The notes: generated by a model not told the origin, from the letters alone. A stretch of DNA of 57,894 nucleotides from an uncultured Bacteroidota bacterium (GCA_903944895.1 CAJATL010000365.1:1-57894); one strand, 5' to 3'; shown: positions 1 to 9,587, numbered from the stretch's first letter. Numbers and translations: made by a program.

Positions 1-117
1 AACACTAATGCAAATGCTGAATCTTTTAACTCTAAAATCAAACTCTTCAGAGCTAATTTGAGAGGCGTTACTGATACCCCTTTTTTCCTCTTTAGATTAA
101 ACAAACTTTTCGCTTAA
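1..117 (+). CDS. Transposase, C-terminal fragment (5' end outside window)
   Basis: Frame 1 is open from the first base to a TAA at 115-117 and encodes 38 residues. They contain NANAESFNSKIKLFRANLRG followed by a FFLFRLNKLFA end. From memory this is the C-terminus of DDE transposases of the ISL3/ISAon1-like type common in Bacteroidota (the AESFNxKIK...RGV...FFLFRL pattern). The catalytic part lies outside the window. The fragment is convergent with the Tricorn-like gene and overlaps its 3' end by 21 bp, so that gene's stop codon lies inside the transposase reading frame. The family assignment rests on a short piece; that it is a transposase end is fairly secure. Confidence 0.7.
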   Translation, partial: NTNANAESFNSKIKLFRANLRGVTDTPFFLFRLNKLFA

Positions 118-3100
118 TCCCCACAAAATTAACGTGAGCCGGTATTCAACTGCTTTCTCCAATTGTTGGTCGCTGCCGTTAACAACTTTGTTGTAATCGT
201 TGTTTTGTTTGATGTCGGGTTCAAACTGGAAGTTTTCGAGATAGTTTCCATCCATGTCCTTGGTGCCAACCTGCGGGATTCCAAAATAAATAGTTGGGTC
301 TTGTAAAGTTTCCCACCAAACGGCAGTCATGGTGCCAGGAACAGGCATCCCGATGGTTTTGCCGACGTCCAAAGCCCTGTAAGCAAAAGGAAATCCGTGG
401 GCATCGGAGTAGTTGCTTTCGCTGATAAGCACAGCCGATGGTTTAATCCATTTATTCATTGGCTCGGAGCCGAAAAATTTCCCGCGGGGGTAAAAATCAA
501 CATATCTTTTTCCGCTGAGCAAGGTTGCCAGATCATCGTGAAGCCAGCCACCTCCATTAAAGCGAGTATCAACAATAATAGCTTCCTTGCTATAATTACG
601 TCCTAAAATTTCGGAATAAACTTCCCTGAAACTCTGGCTGTTCATGCCTCTGACGTGAACGTAACCAATTTTACCATTAGATAATTTCTCTGTTGCTTCC
701 CGCCTTGATTTTACCCAGCGTTTGTATAAGAGTTCTGAATTTGCACCTCCAGAAATCGGTTTTACCGTTTCATCCCAACGTTCGCCGGATTGAGGATTAA
801 AAAGAGACAAAAGTGTGGGTTTATCAGTTTTATGATTGAGCAGGCCAAAATAACTTTCGCCAGCTTTGATGGTAGTTCCATCAATTTTTTCGATAATAAC
901 ACCGGCTGTAATTTTTGAAGTGGCTGTGGTTAGCGGCCCTTTTTCGATGACTTCGAGAATTTTCAGGCCATCACCCTGGTAATTCCAATCATAGAATGCA
1001 CCGAGATGGGCTGTATTATCGCCTTTGGGATCGCTGAAACGATGACCGGATCCGGTGTGTGAAGCATTTAGCTCACCAAGCATTTCACTCAGCATCTCGG
1101 CAAAATCGAAATTATTATTGATGTAAGGGAGAAACTTTTGATATTGGGCTTTGTAATAATCCCACTCCACGCCTTGCAGATTTGGGTCGTAGAACTTTTC
1201 GCGAACCTGCCGCCAAACGTGTTCAAACATATAATCGCGCTCACCGGGCAGATTTAAATCAAATTTTGCATTGTAGCTGATTACATCTTTTTTGTTATCG
1301 GCAATGGTAATTTTGATAAATGACTCTCCGGAAATCATAAAAAGGAATTTTCCTTCTTTATCCATTTGCAAATCACCGCCACCACCGTCTAATTTTACCA
1401 GAAGTTTGGTTTCGTTTTTAATGAGATCTTTCATCCAAAGGTCGAAACCTTTCTCAAATTTACTGAGATAATAAAGTTTTTTACCATCTGGAGTTAAAAT
1501 GGCATCGGATAGATCGGATGAATTGATGGTGAGCCTGGTTTTGCGGTCTTCAAGTCCTGCAAAGTCAATCTTTACAGGCTTAATCGTATCTTTTTTGGCC
1601 TCATCACCATCTTTATTTTTATCTTTTTTGGCTTCATCTGCCTTTTTCTTTTCTTCGGCTTCTTTCTTTTTTTGTTCCTCTTTGGCTTCATCAAAGAGTT
1701 TCTTTTCTTCTTCGCTCAGGTTAAATTTATCCCATGCCTCTTTGGTAAAAAACATACCATAAATATCAGCTTGCGAGCCCCAGCTTCCGTGGCTGCGCAA
1801 ACCTTCGCGATCCGAAAACCAGATCATCATCTCCCCATCCATCATCCATTTTGGCCCTCCATCGTTGTAGCCGCTCATGGTGAGATTCTGTGGTTCGCTT
1901 TTGCCATCAGCAGCAATCAAAGCCACATCATTTATAAACATGGAGTTGGGAGAAAAGGTTGCCAAAAAGTACTTTCCATCGGGTGACCACTGAAACCATT
2001 CATCACCATCGGAGTATGAATAATTGTATTTTCCGTCGAGGATAGTTCTTGTCGTTTTAGTTTCGAGGTTGATAACTTTTAAAATTTCCCTGCTTTCGAG
2101 ATAGGCAACTTCTTTTCCGTCGGGAGAATAAAGTGGCTGGAATTCTTCTTTTTCGGTAGCAATAACCGGGGTTTCATTGAGAATGGTGGAGCGGGCAAAC
2201 CCCTTTTCCTGTTCCCGAACAATGCTGGTTTCATAAATATTCCAGCTTCCATCGCGCTCCGATGCATACAAAAGTTTGCGGCCATCAGGGCTGAAAGTCA
2301 CTGAGCGCTCTTGTTCCGGGGTTTCGGTAATCCGTTTTGTGGTAGAAAAATCAACGGAAGTAACAAAAACTTCGCCCCTGAGGATAAAAGCAATTTCTTT
2401 ACCGTCTTTTGAAACAGCCATTTCGGTGGCACCGGAAGTTTTCTGTTCAAAGGTAACCGCGTTTATTTTTTCGTCCATCGCAATGGTGATGTCCACTTTT
2501 TTGGGGGAAGCGTTTTTATCCAGGATATAAATTTCGCCATCATAGCCAAAACAAAGCCTGTCGTTAGCGCCGACGGATAAAAAGCGAACAGGATTTTTTT
2601 CAAAACCTGTAATTTTAACCTGGTTTAAAGGATTATTTAGTGAAAGCCTCCAAACATTGAATGATCCGGATTTTTCACTAAGGAAAAAGACATCTTTTTC
2701 ATCGTTACTCAAAACCGGGTTACGGTCTTCTCCAGCAAAATCGGATAGCTTTTTAAAGCTGTTTGCTGATTTCTCATAAAGCCAGATATCGCGTGTAACC
2801 GCCGAAGTATGGTGTTTCCGCCAGGAATTTTCGTAACCTTTAATATCCTGAAAAATAATAAAATTACCATCTTTACTTTCCCGTGCTGCCTCAGCCGGAG
2901 TGGAAAGAATTTGTGATGGGCGCCCTCCTTCGACCGGCACTTTGTAAAACTCCGAAAGCAGCCCGGTGGGATACATTACATTTGTGGGAATATCCTGAAT
3001 GGAGGCCGAATAAAGCACATTTTTACCGTCCGCAGTAAACCCTGACGGGATTTCATTTCCCGAAAAATCGGTCAATCTGTTGGCTTTTCCACCCTGGGCA

Positions 3101-3390
3101 GGAATAAGAAAAACATCAAAGTTGCCGTGGCGTGCTGAGGCAAAAGCAATAAATTTTCCATCAGGCGACCAAACCGGCGCAAAATCGTATGCTTCGTGGA
3201 TGGTTAAAGGCGCCGCAAATCCGCCATCGGACGAAACTGTAAAAAGGTCGCCTTTGAACGAAAAAACAATGGTTTTCCCATCAGGTGAAATGGCCGGATA
3301 ACGCATCCAGAGCGGATTATCAGCAGCAACGACATTGCCGGACATGAAAAACAGCATTGCAGTAAAAATCTGGTAAAATAAATTTTTCAT
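97..3390 (-). CDS. Tricorn-like S41 family protease, secreted
   Basis: This 1097-residue protein starts with a signal peptide (about 1-22, ending VVAA). It then has about 500 residues of TolB/WD40-like propeller blades (SPDGK motifs), a very Lys/Glu-rich linker around 563-603, a PDZ-like segment around 810-855 and a C-terminal S41 protease core. The probable nucleophile is Ser995 in ESNYSDAHG, matching the Ser-Asp arrangement of Tricorn peptidases. The expected role is degradation of peptides outside the cytoplasm, probably in the periplasm. The last dozen or so residues (LTLILWGLSEKFV) look unlike a usual C-terminus and are encoded next to or inside the transposase end. The gene stands alone with no close upstream partner. 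The family call is firm; the substrate is unknown. Confidence 0.9.
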   Translation of the reverse strand: MKNLFYQIFTAMLFFMSGNVVAADNPLWMRYPAISPDGKTIVFSFKGDLFTVSSDGGFAAPLTIHEAYDFAPVWSPDGKFIAFASARHGNFDVFLIPAQGGKANRLTDFSGNEIPSGFTADGKNVLYSASIQDIPTNVMYPTGLLSEFYKVPVEGGRPSQILSTPAEAARESKDGNFIIFQDIKGYENSWRKHHTSAVTRDIWLYEKSANSFKKLSDFAGEDRNPVLSNDEKDVFFLSEKSGSFNVWRLSLNNPLNQVKITGFEKNPVRFLSVGANDRLCFGYDGEIYILDKNASPKKVDITIAMDEKINAVTFEQKTSGATEMAVSKDGKEIAFILRGEVFVTSVDFSTTKRITETPEQERSVTFSPDGRKLLYASERDGSWNIYETSIVREQEKGFARSTILNETPVIATEKEEFQPLYSPDGKEVAYLESREILKVINLETKTTRTILDGKYNYSYSDGDEWFQWSPDGKYFLATFSPNSMFINDVALIAADGKSEPQNLTMSGYNDGGPKWMMDGEMMIWFSDREGLRSHGSWGSQADIYGMFFTKEAWDKFNLSEEEKKLFDEAKEEQKKKEAEEKKKADEAKKDKNKDGDEAKKDTIKPVKIDFAGLEDRKTRLTINSSDLSDAILTPDGKKLYYLSKFEKGFDLWMKDLIKNETKLLVKLDGGGGDLQMDKEGKFLFMISGESFIKITIADNKKDVISYNAKFDLNLPGERDYMFEHVWRQVREKFYDPNLQGVEWDYYKAQYQKFLPYINNNFDFAEMLSEMLGELNASHTGSGHRFSDPKGDNTAHLGAFYDWNYQGDGLKILEVIEKGPLTTATSKITAGVIIEKIDGTTIKAGESYFGLLNHKTDKPTLLSLFNPQSGERWDETVKPISGGANSELLYKRWVKSRREATEKLSNGKIGYVHVRGMNSQSFREVYSEILGRNYSKEAIIVDTRFNGGGWLHDDLATLLSGKRYVDFYPRGKFFGSEPMNKWIKPSAVLISESNYSDAHGFPFAYRALDVGKTIGMPVPGTMTAVWWETLQDPTIYFGIPQVGTKDMDGNYLENFQFEPDIKQNNDYNKVVNGSDQQLEKAVEYRLTLILWGLSEKFV

Positions 3391-3468
3391 AAAAAAAACA
3401 GGTATTTGTTTGTGCTTGTTAAAATAACTTTTCAGATAACAGTCGGGGGGGGCTTAAAGTTCAGCCGG

Positions 3469-5565
3469 TTAATATTTATCTCTGATCGTTTCAACACCGT
3501 CCCAATCTTCGGGGATGCCAAATTCGAGAATGTTTTTACACCGGATAATGTAAAGCTGGGTAGCGCGATCGTAAGGGTTAATTTTTTGTACTTTTTTAAA
3601 GAGATCAAGCGCATTGTCGAAATCTTTGCTTTTGTAAAGCTGTAAAGCCCTTCCAAAATCAGGTTTGGTAAGGATTTTAAGCTGTTTGATATCCTCGGGT
3701 TCACCGTCAAGGATTTCAAAAATATAGGCGGCTTCTTTTTTGCCTTTCACTTTCACCACATCCAAAAAGCGATAATTGTACCGTGAAGGATCCTGCAGTT
3801 TTATTAAGGTGTCCTGGCTGATAATTATGGAAGTACCGTACATTTTGGTAAGCCCTTCGATTCTGGAGGCAAGATTTACGGCATCCGAAACTACGGTTCC
3901 ATCCATTCTTCCATGACCACCTACAACGCCAAGCATCAGGTTACCTGTATGAATGCCGATGCCGCTGTTTGTCGGAGTTTTATTTTCGAGCTTGCGCTGA
4001 AGGTTAAAATCGGCAAGTGATGAACGCATTTCGATGGCAGCATCAATAGCATTTTCAACGTTTCCAACGAAAAGTGCCATGATCGAATCGCCGATGTATT
4101 TGTCGATAAACCCGTGGTTGCGCGAAATTACCGGCTCCATACTGCTGAGGTATTCGTTTAGAAAATCGAAATTTTCTTTAGGAGTCATATCCTCTGACAT
4201 GGCAGTAAAATCGCGGATATCGGTAAATAACACCGACATTTCCTTTTGCACCTGGTCGCCAAGCCGCACGTCAAGGATGCTTTCTTTTCCGAGGAATTCC
4301 AGAAACTGACGGGGTACAAAGCGGTAATAAGCTTCGTTCATCATCGAAATATCTGAGATGTATTTTTCCAGATTCGCCGACATTTCATTGTATCCTTCTG
4401 CAATTTCGCCTATTTCATCATTATTCCTGACAATCGTGTAATTTATGGTCTTGCCTTCACCGGTTTTTTGCATGTTGTAAAGCAATTCTTTAAGCGGAAA
4501 AACAATGTCGAGCGTCGACCATTTTACAAACAGCAGCAAATAGATGAACGACACAAAAATTCCAACGCCAATGCCCACGAGCATGATAAAACCATCAGTA
4601 ACATTGATGAAAAACAAATCGCCTAAACCTTCCGGGTCAGGGGATTCAACAACCATTTTAAACAGGTTGCTGTAACGGCCAAATAAAATCTGAACCTGTT
4701 CATCGGTGAGTGAAGTAAGATTCAGTTCACTGATTTTTGTGAGGCTCATGCTCAGGTAAACAATAACTATCGAAAGTGGCAGCAACGTTGTCATTGCACT
4801 CGAAATCCAAAACTGGTTCCTGATTTTTCCAATCCGGAATTTGAAAACACGCTTACGCAATTCTTCTTTTGTGTACAAAAAGTCGATGTACTTGGTGTTA
4901 ACCCTGTGCTTTTCCCAAAAATAAACCAACAAAAAAGTCAACAGCGATGAAAACAACGAGATAAAGAAAAACCGGGTAAAAAGTGTATTACTGATGTCGT
5001 AATCAGTGGGCGACTGATAAATAAGCATAATCATGTAAAGCAAGGTTGCCAGGTATGCTGCACCTAAAATTCCGGCATTAACCCAAGGCGAAATCAACAA
5101 TTGTTTTTTACAAAATGCTGTTAGTTTATCGGAAGTAACCCGGTGTAATCGTTTTCGCCTGAAATAGCGCTTAAAGGGGAAATTGTAAATAAAACCACCA
5201 ATAAAACATATCAGCAGGGATTTTAACAGAAAACTGAAGGAATTCGAAAGTTGCTCGTATTGAAGATCATTTACCTGGTTTGAATCGGTTTTGGAGCCAA
5301 TATTTAAGGTCACACCACTTTGGCCCGGCTCAGTATTGACGTTAAAATCAATTTGAGAGTTATTTGTATCGCTTGTAATGATTGTTGGGGCGGGGGATGA
5401 AACATCTGATTTACTTATCAAACTATCACGTTTCTCAATAATTGCGGGCAAATTCTGAAGAATTAGAAATCCCGCAAAGGGCAATACCAAAAGCAAATAT
5501 AATAATGTAGAAAGAGCGTAAATTCGAAATCCGTAAAATTCCGGAATTCTTTTCTGATAAGTCAT
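3469..5565 (-). CDS. Membrane-bound class III adenylate/guanylate cyclase with HAMP domain
   Basis: The 698 residues begin with a transmembrane segment (about 15-38) and a Ser/Thr/Asn-rich loop. Further membrane helices follow, then a HAMP linker (around 355-405) and a class III cyclase catalytic domain (about 440-620). The metal-binding aspartates are visible as Asp449 in FTDIRDFT and Asp493 in KYIGDSIMALF. DAVNLASRIEGL is the conserved helix. A helical TPR-like tail (about 640-690) follows. The protein should make cAMP or cGMP in response to an envelope signal; I cannot tell which nucleotide. It lies 28 bp downstream of a receiver-domain gene on the same strand, so the two probably form an operon. 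Confidence 0.88.
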   Translation of the reverse strand: MTYQKRIPEFYGFRIYALSTLLYLLLVLPFAGFLILQNLPAIIEKRDSLISKSDVSSPAPTIITSDTNNSQIDFNVNTEPGQSGVTLNIGSKTDSNQVNDLQYEQLSNSFSFLLKSLLICFIGGFIYNFPFKRYFRRKRLHRVTSDKLTAFCKKQLLISPWVNAGILGAAYLATLLYMIMLIYQSPTDYDISNTLFTRFFFISLFSSLLTFLLVYFWEKHRVNTKYIDFLYTKEELRKRVFKFRIGKIRNQFWISSAMTTLLPLSIVIVYLSMSLTKISELNLTSLTDEQVQILFGRYSNLFKMVVESPDPEGLGDLFFINVTDGFIMLVGIGVGIFVSFIYLLLFVKWSTLDIVFPLKELLYNMQKTGEGKTINYTIVRNNDEIGEIAEGYNEMSANLEKYISDISMMNEAYYRFVPRQFLEFLGKESILDVRLGDQVQKEMSVLFTDIRDFTAMSEDMTPKENFDFLNEYLSSMEPVISRNHGFIDKYIGDSIMALFVGNVENAIDAAIEMRSSLADFNLQRKLENKTPTNSGIGIHTGNLMLGVVGGHGRMDGTVVSDAVNLASRIEGLTKMYGTSIIISQDTLIKLQDPSRYNYRFLDVVKVKGKKEAAYIFEILDGEPEDIKQLKILTKPDFGRALQLYKSKDFDNALDLFKKVQKINPYDRATQLYIIRCKNILEFGIPEDWDGVETIRDKY

Positions 5566-5593
5566 TTTTGCCCTGGATTAATTAAATTTTCAG

Positions 5594-6016
5594 CTATGCT
5601 TCCTTTCCTGCTTTAATAAAGCAGTTTCTGATTTTAAATATTAATTCGTTCGAACGGATTGGTTTCGCAATATAATCGTCACATCCGGCTTCCTGGCTTT
5701 TTTTACGTTCGCCTGATAAAACAAATGCTGTATGTGCAATTACAATTAAATCGGGCCTTTTCCTTTTAATTTCCCGGGTTGCAGCAAGCCCGTCCATGCC
5801 AGGCAAATGCAAATCCATTAAAACAAGGTCAATATTTTTATCCTCCAAACACTTTTTAACCGCATCATTTCCATTGGGTGAATGTACAATTTTGGCCTGG
5901 GTTTTTTGAAGTGCTGATTGTAAAAACACAAAATTAGGCATAACGTCTTCAACGATAAGTATCGTCATGTTATGCCAATCTACTTCAGCCGGTAGTGGTT
6001 CGTAAGTCATATTCAT
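5594..6016 (-). CDS. Single-domain response regulator (CheY-like)
   Basis: This 140-residue protein is a stand-alone receiver domain after a 16-residue N-terminal extension. The acidic pair is Glu23-Asp24, the phosphoacceptor is Asp68 in LVLMDLHLPG, the switch Thr is in IAHTAF, and the conserved Lys is in DDYIAKPI. There is no output domain, so it must act through a partner. The cyclase 28 bp downstream is the obvious candidate, but no kinase is adjacent. Two internal starts (Met3, Met17) are possible; the longest is kept because an upstream promoter fits it. Confidence 0.85.
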   Translation of the reverse strand: MNMTYEPLPAEVDWHNMTILIVEDVMPNFVFLQSALQKTQAKIVHSPNGNDAVKKCLEDKNIDLVLMDLHLPGMDGLAATREIKRKRPDLIVIAHTAFVLSGERKKSQEAGCDDYIAKPIRSNELIFKIRNCFIKAGKEA

Positions 6017-6074
6017 TTTTAGTTTTCGAGTTAATTTTTAGTAGGAACAAATGAAATTTTCGTATTAAACTTAA

Positions 6075-6103
6075 CAAAGATATGCAATTTTGATAAAAAA
6101 CAA
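6075..6103 (-). promoter_or_regulatory. Predicted Bacteroidota sigma-70 promoter of the receiver-cyclase operon
   Basis: On the minus strand a TTG (6101-6103) is followed after 18 nt by TATCTTTG (6075-6082), matching TAnnTTTG. The spacing is one base shorter than the usual 19-21. It lies about 60 bp upstream of the response-regulator start. Confidence 0.5.
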
Positions 6104-6278
6104 AATCAATTGTCTGCGCCCCTTCTTAACCTGTTTGCGCTGAATATATTATTTAACTGTATTACATTTGCAAAAATAGTAGTTTTCAACACTAAACACG
6201 CTATTGAACTTTTTGCCTGAATTAATGTTCGGATGAATGGATAAATCACTAATTGAATCAAAAAAAATAAGTTAAGTT

Positions 6279-6473
6279 TTGAGTGAAAAAATAAAAAACC
6301 CATGCGTTGATATTTGTCAGTATGATGAAAATCAGATCTGTATCGGATGTAAAAGAACTAAAACCGAAGCAAAGACATGGTGGCGATTAATCGACGAAGA
6401 AAAACTTCAGATCATCGAAAACGTTAAAAAGCGAAAAAGCGAAAGCACCGATTATTACGGGCATTATGTTTAA
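6279..6473 (+). CDS. DUF1289 family small Cys-rich protein
   Basis: The 64-residue protein starts with TTG (no in-frame ATG nearby) and contains NPCVDICQYDENQICIGCKR. The C-x3-C-x7-C-x2-C spacing, followed by TKTEAKTWW, is characteristic of DUF1289. This family of short proteins probably binds an Fe-S cluster or metal through its four cysteines; the function is not established. It is convergent with purN (33 bp between stop codons) and appears to stand alone. Confidence 0.8.
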   Translation: MSEKIKNPCVDICQYDENQICIGCKRTKTEAKTWWRLIDEEKLQIIENVKKRKSESTDYYGHYV

Positions 6474-6505
6474 CATAATTTGGGATAATCCTTTGCTCTT
6501 CAAAT

Positions 6506-7075
6506 TTATAATGTAGCTAAAACCTGATCGACAAGCACCGGAAAATATTTATGTTCGAGTTCATGGATTTTGTTGGCAAGAGAATCGACGGTTTCGGACG
6601 GTTCAACAGGACATCTTGCCTGAAAAATGATCTGGCCGTCATCATAAAATTCATTTACATAATGAATGGTTATTCCGCTTTCAGCATCACCGCTTTTAAT
6701 CACCGATTCGTGTACCTTAGCGCCGTACATCCCCTTCCCACCATATTTTGGCAATAGGGCCGGATGAATATTGATTATCCTTTTTGGGAAATTTTGCAGC
6801 AAATACCCGGGGATAAGCCAGAGAAATCCGGCAAGTACGATCAGGTCGATTTTTTGTTGATTTAATATTTCCAAAATTTCGATGGTGCTGTAAAACTGGT
6901 TTCTCGAAAAGGTAACCGTTTCGACGCCAAGCCTTTTCGCCCTTTCAAGAACTTTTGCTTCTTGATTATTTGTTAATACCAATCTAACGTGGCCGTCAGA
7001 CCGTTTTTCGAAGTACCTGATGATTTCTTCGGCGTTTGAGCCATTTCCGGAAGCAAAGATTGCGATGTTTTTCAT
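6506..7075 (-). CDS. purN: Phosphoribosylglycinamide formyltransferase (GART)
   Basis: The 189 residues carry the whole GART fold. IAIFASGNGSNAEEI is the phosphate-binding N-terminus, NIHPALLPKYGGKGMYG holds the catalytic Asn and His, and DDGQIIFQ holds the catalytic Asp. It transfers a formyl group from 10-formyl-THF to GAR in de novo purine synthesis, in the cytoplasm. The length is normal for the family. It is divergent from acpP with about 250 bp between their starts and is not next to other pur genes. Confidence 0.95.
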   Translation of the reverse strand: MKNIAIFASGNGSNAEEIIRYFEKRSDGHVRLVLTNNQEAKVLERAKRLGVETVTFSRNQFYSTIEILEILNQQKIDLIVLAGFLWLIPGYLLQNFPKRIINIHPALLPKYGGKGMYGAKVHESVIKSGDAESGITIHYVNEFYDDGQIIFQARCPVEPSETVDSLANKIHELEHKYFPVLVDQVLATL

Positions 7076-7267
7076 TCGTACAAAAATAAAAAACCTTTGG
7101 ATTTGCAGCTTGAAAAAGTCGCCATTTTATGATAAACCAGCTTTTCAGGCAAGTTTAAAACCAGGTTTTAACCGCTTCATTAGGTCAAATAACATCACTA
7201 TTAGCAGATAAAGCACTGTATGTCTTTCGCTTAACAAATGCATTTTTGAAACATTAATAAAAATATT

Positions 7268-7298
7268 TTGTTTTGTAAACATAAAATTATTTCCTTTG
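7268..7298 (+). promoter_or_regulatory. Predicted promoter of acpP-fabF-rnc
   Basis: A TTG at 7268-7270 is followed after exactly 20 nt by TTCCTTTG (7291-7298), one mismatch from the Bacteroidota -7 element TAnnTTTG. Transcription would start near 7305, leaving a short leader before the acpP ATG at 7328. Confidence 0.5.
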
Positions 7299-7327
7299 CC
7301 ACTTGTTTAACTAAAAAAGTATTTATT

Positions 7328-7564
7328 ATGTCTGATATTGCAACAAGAGTAAAATCGATCATCGTTGACAAACTGGGTGTTGACGAAAATGAAGTAACAC
7401 CACAAGCAAGTTTTACCAATGATCTGGGAGCTGATTCTCTCGATACAGTTGAACTCATCATGGAGTTTGAAAAGGAATTTAACATCGCAATACCGGATGA
7501 TCAGGCAGAAAAAATTGGCACAGTTGGTGATGCCGTTGCCTACATCGAAAACAACACTAAATAA
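7328..7564 (+). CDS. acpP: Acyl carrier protein
   Basis: Start chosen at the ATG at 7328 ([12 protein letters not shown]), which gives the canonical 78-residue ACP; the frame is open further upstream but that part is not conserved-looking. The phosphopantetheine attachment site is Ser37 in [13 protein letters not shown]. It is the acidic carrier of fatty-acid intermediates in the cytoplasm. fabF follows after 14 bp and rnc after that, the standard order in Bacteroidota, so the three are very likely one operon. Confidence 0.96.
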   Translation: MSDIATRVKSIIVDKLGVDENEVTPQASFTNDLGADSLDTVELIMEFEKEFNIAIPDDQAEKIGTVGDAVAYIENNTK

Positions 7565-7578
7565 TTAATCTCTCCCAC

Positions 7579-8832
7579 ATGAATTTGAGGCGAGTAGTTG
7601 TTACCGGATTAGGTGCCGTAACTCCATTAGGTAATACTGTCGAAGAACTCTGGATCAGCTTACTTAATGGAGTTAGTGGTGCTGCTGAAATTACCCGTTT
7701 TGACACCACAAAACACAAAACACATTTTGCCTGCGAAGTTAAAAACTTTGATCCAACCAATTTTTTTGACCGTAAAGAGGTTCGAAAACTTGATCCTTAT
7801 GTAGTTTATAGTATGGCTTCTGCTGAAGAAGCGATCAACGATTCGGGATTGCTCACCGCTGAACTCGATAAAGACAGGGTTGGAGTTATTATTGCGACAG
7901 GAATCGGAGGGTTTTCTTCATTTTTGCAGGAAGCTGTTGAATACGGTCGTGGTGATGGAACCCCACGTTTTAATCCTTTTTTTATTACCAAGATTATTGG
8001 CGATATTGCCGCCGGACATATTTCGATAAAATATGGTTTCAGAGGACCAAATTACGCCACAACTTCAGCATGTGCTTCAGCAGCTCATGCTATCATCAAT
8101 TCGTACGATAATATTCGTCTTGGCAAAGCCGATGTTTTTGTAACCGGAGGTTCCGAAGCTGGCATCAATCCTGCCGGTGTGGGTGGATTCAATGCGATGC
8201 ATGCACTTTCAACCAGGAATGACGACCCAAAAACAGCCTCACGTCCTTTTGATAAGGACCGCGATGGTTTTGTATTGGGTGAAGGTGCAGGAACACTGAT
8301 TCTCGAAGAGTATGAACACGCCAAACGAAGAGGTGCAAAAATTTATGCCGAAATCGTTGGAGGAGGTTCTTCCGCTGATGCTCATCATATTACCGCTCCC
8401 CACCCCGATGGAATTGGCGCAATGCTTGCCATGAAAGCTGCGATTTTGGAATCCGGTTTTAAACTTGAAGACGTTGATCATATCAATACGCATGGAACAT
8501 CAACCCCGGTTGGTGACATTGCTGAACCAAAAGCCATTATTAACCTTTTTGGTGATCACGCCTACAAAATGAATCTGAATTCAACAAAATCGATGCACGG
8601 CCATTTACTTGGCGCCGCTGCTGCTGTTGAACTTATTGCGACTATTCTGGCATTAAAAAATGATATTGTTCCGCCAACCATCAATCATTTTACTGATGAT
8701 CCTGACATTGACAATAATTTAAATTTTACTTTCCATAAAGCTGTGAAGCGCCCTGTAAACCTGGCATTGTCGAATGCTTTTGGTTTTGGTGGCCACAATA
8801 CTTCAATCGCAGTAAAAAAATTCGACGAATAA
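7579..8832 (+). CDS. fabF: 3-oxoacyl-[acyl-carrier-protein] synthase II
   Basis: This 417-residue thiolase-fold condensing enzyme has the full Cys-His-His triad: Cys165 in TTSACASAAHA, His305 in NTHGTSTPVGD and His340 in KSMHGHLLGA. It elongates acyl-ACP with malonyl-ACP in fatty-acid synthesis. Length and motif spacing match E. coli FabF closely. It is the second gene of the acpP-fabF-rnc operon. Confidence 0.96.
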   Translation: MNLRRVVVTGLGAVTPLGNTVEELWISLLNGVSGAAEITRFDTTKHKTHFACEVKNFDPTNFFDRKEVRKLDPYVVYSMASAEEAINDSGLLTAELDKDRVGVIIATGIGGFSSFLQEAVEYGRGDGTPRFNPFFITKIIGDIAAGHISIKYGFRGPNYATTSACASAAHAIINSYDNIRLGKADVFVTGGSEAGINPAGVGGFNAMHALSTRNDDPKTASRPFDKDRDGFVLGEGAGTLILEEYEHAKRRGAKIYAEIVGGGSSADAHHITAPHPDGIGAMLAMKAAILESGFKLEDVDHINTHGTSTPVGDIAEPKAIINLFGDHAYKMNLNSTKSMHGHLLGAAAAVELIATILALKNDIVPPTINHFTDDPDIDNNLNFTFHKAVKRPVNLALSNAFGFGGHNTSIAVKKFDE

Positions 8833-8838
8833 AATAAG

Positions 8839-9579
8839 TTGGTTTTGAATCTTTACCGGCTCTTCCGAAATTATTTTTCATCTGATAAAGCATTAATACG
8901 CTCAATCAGAAACATTTTTGGGTTTTATCCCAAAAATGTTTCATTGTATAAATTGGCGTTTCTTCATAAATCCGTTGCTATCGAACAAAATGGCCACAAG
9001 GTTTCCAATGAGCGTATGGAATATCTTGGCGATGCTGTGCTGAGTTCCATTGTTGCCGACTACCTTTTTAAAAAATTTCCATACAAAGAAGAGGGATTTC
9101 TAACCGAAATGCGCTCAAAACTGGTGAGCCGCGAACAGTTAAACAAACTGTCGCGCAGGATTGGCCTCGATAAATTTATCCAATCAAACCAGGATTCAAA
9201 ATCGTTTTATCGCTCGATGGAGGGTGATGCTTTTGAAGCATTTATTGGTGCTCTTTACATGGACCGCGGGTATAATTTCACTAAAAAAATTGTGGTAAAC
9301 CGCATCATCAATGTTTATTTTGATATTGATGAACTTGAAAAACTGGAGGTTAACTTTAAGAGTAAACTCATCGAGTGGTCACAAAAAGAGCGCAAGACGG
9401 TTGAATTTAATATGATTGCTGAAATTGGCGTAGGATCAAGCAAGCAATACATCGTTGAAGTGAGAATTAACCAGAATTTATTCGGAACCGGACAGGATTT
9501 CTCCATTAAGGGTGCCGAAAAAATTGCAGCCGAAAAAGCTTACACTCTGGTTTTGCTTGATGAGCAACATCCTGAATAA
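8839..9579 (+). CDS. rnc: Ribonuclease III
   Basis: The 246-residue protein has the RNase III signature NERMEYLGDAVLSSIVADYLF (positions about 54-74), the second acidic motif EGDAFEAFIGALYMD, and a C-terminal double-stranded RNA-binding domain from about residue 170. It processes rRNA precursors and other dsRNA. It begins 6 bp after fabF with a TTG codon (8839); another TTG two codons later is equally possible and no ATG fits before the conserved region. It ends 8 bp from the convergent pgi stop codon. Confidence 0.92.
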   Translation: MVLNLYRLFRNYFSSDKALIRSIRNIFGFYPKNVSLYKLAFLHKSVAIEQNGHKVSNERMEYLGDAVLSSIVADYLFKKFPYKEEGFLTEMRSKLVSREQLNKLSRRIGLDKFIQSNQDSKSFYRSMEGDAFEAFIGALYMDRGYNFTKKIVVNRIINVYFDIDELEKLEVNFKSKLIEWSQKERKTVEFNMIAEIGVGSSKQYIVEVRINQNLFGTGQDFSIKGAEKIAAEKAYTLVLLDEQHPE

Positions 9580-9587
9580 TTGGTCAA

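Noticed and set aside
1499-1762. Ser/Phe-rich plus-strand frame opposite the Tricorn-like gene
   Set aside because: It is the complement of the Lys/Glu-rich linker, which naturally keeps the opposite strand open.
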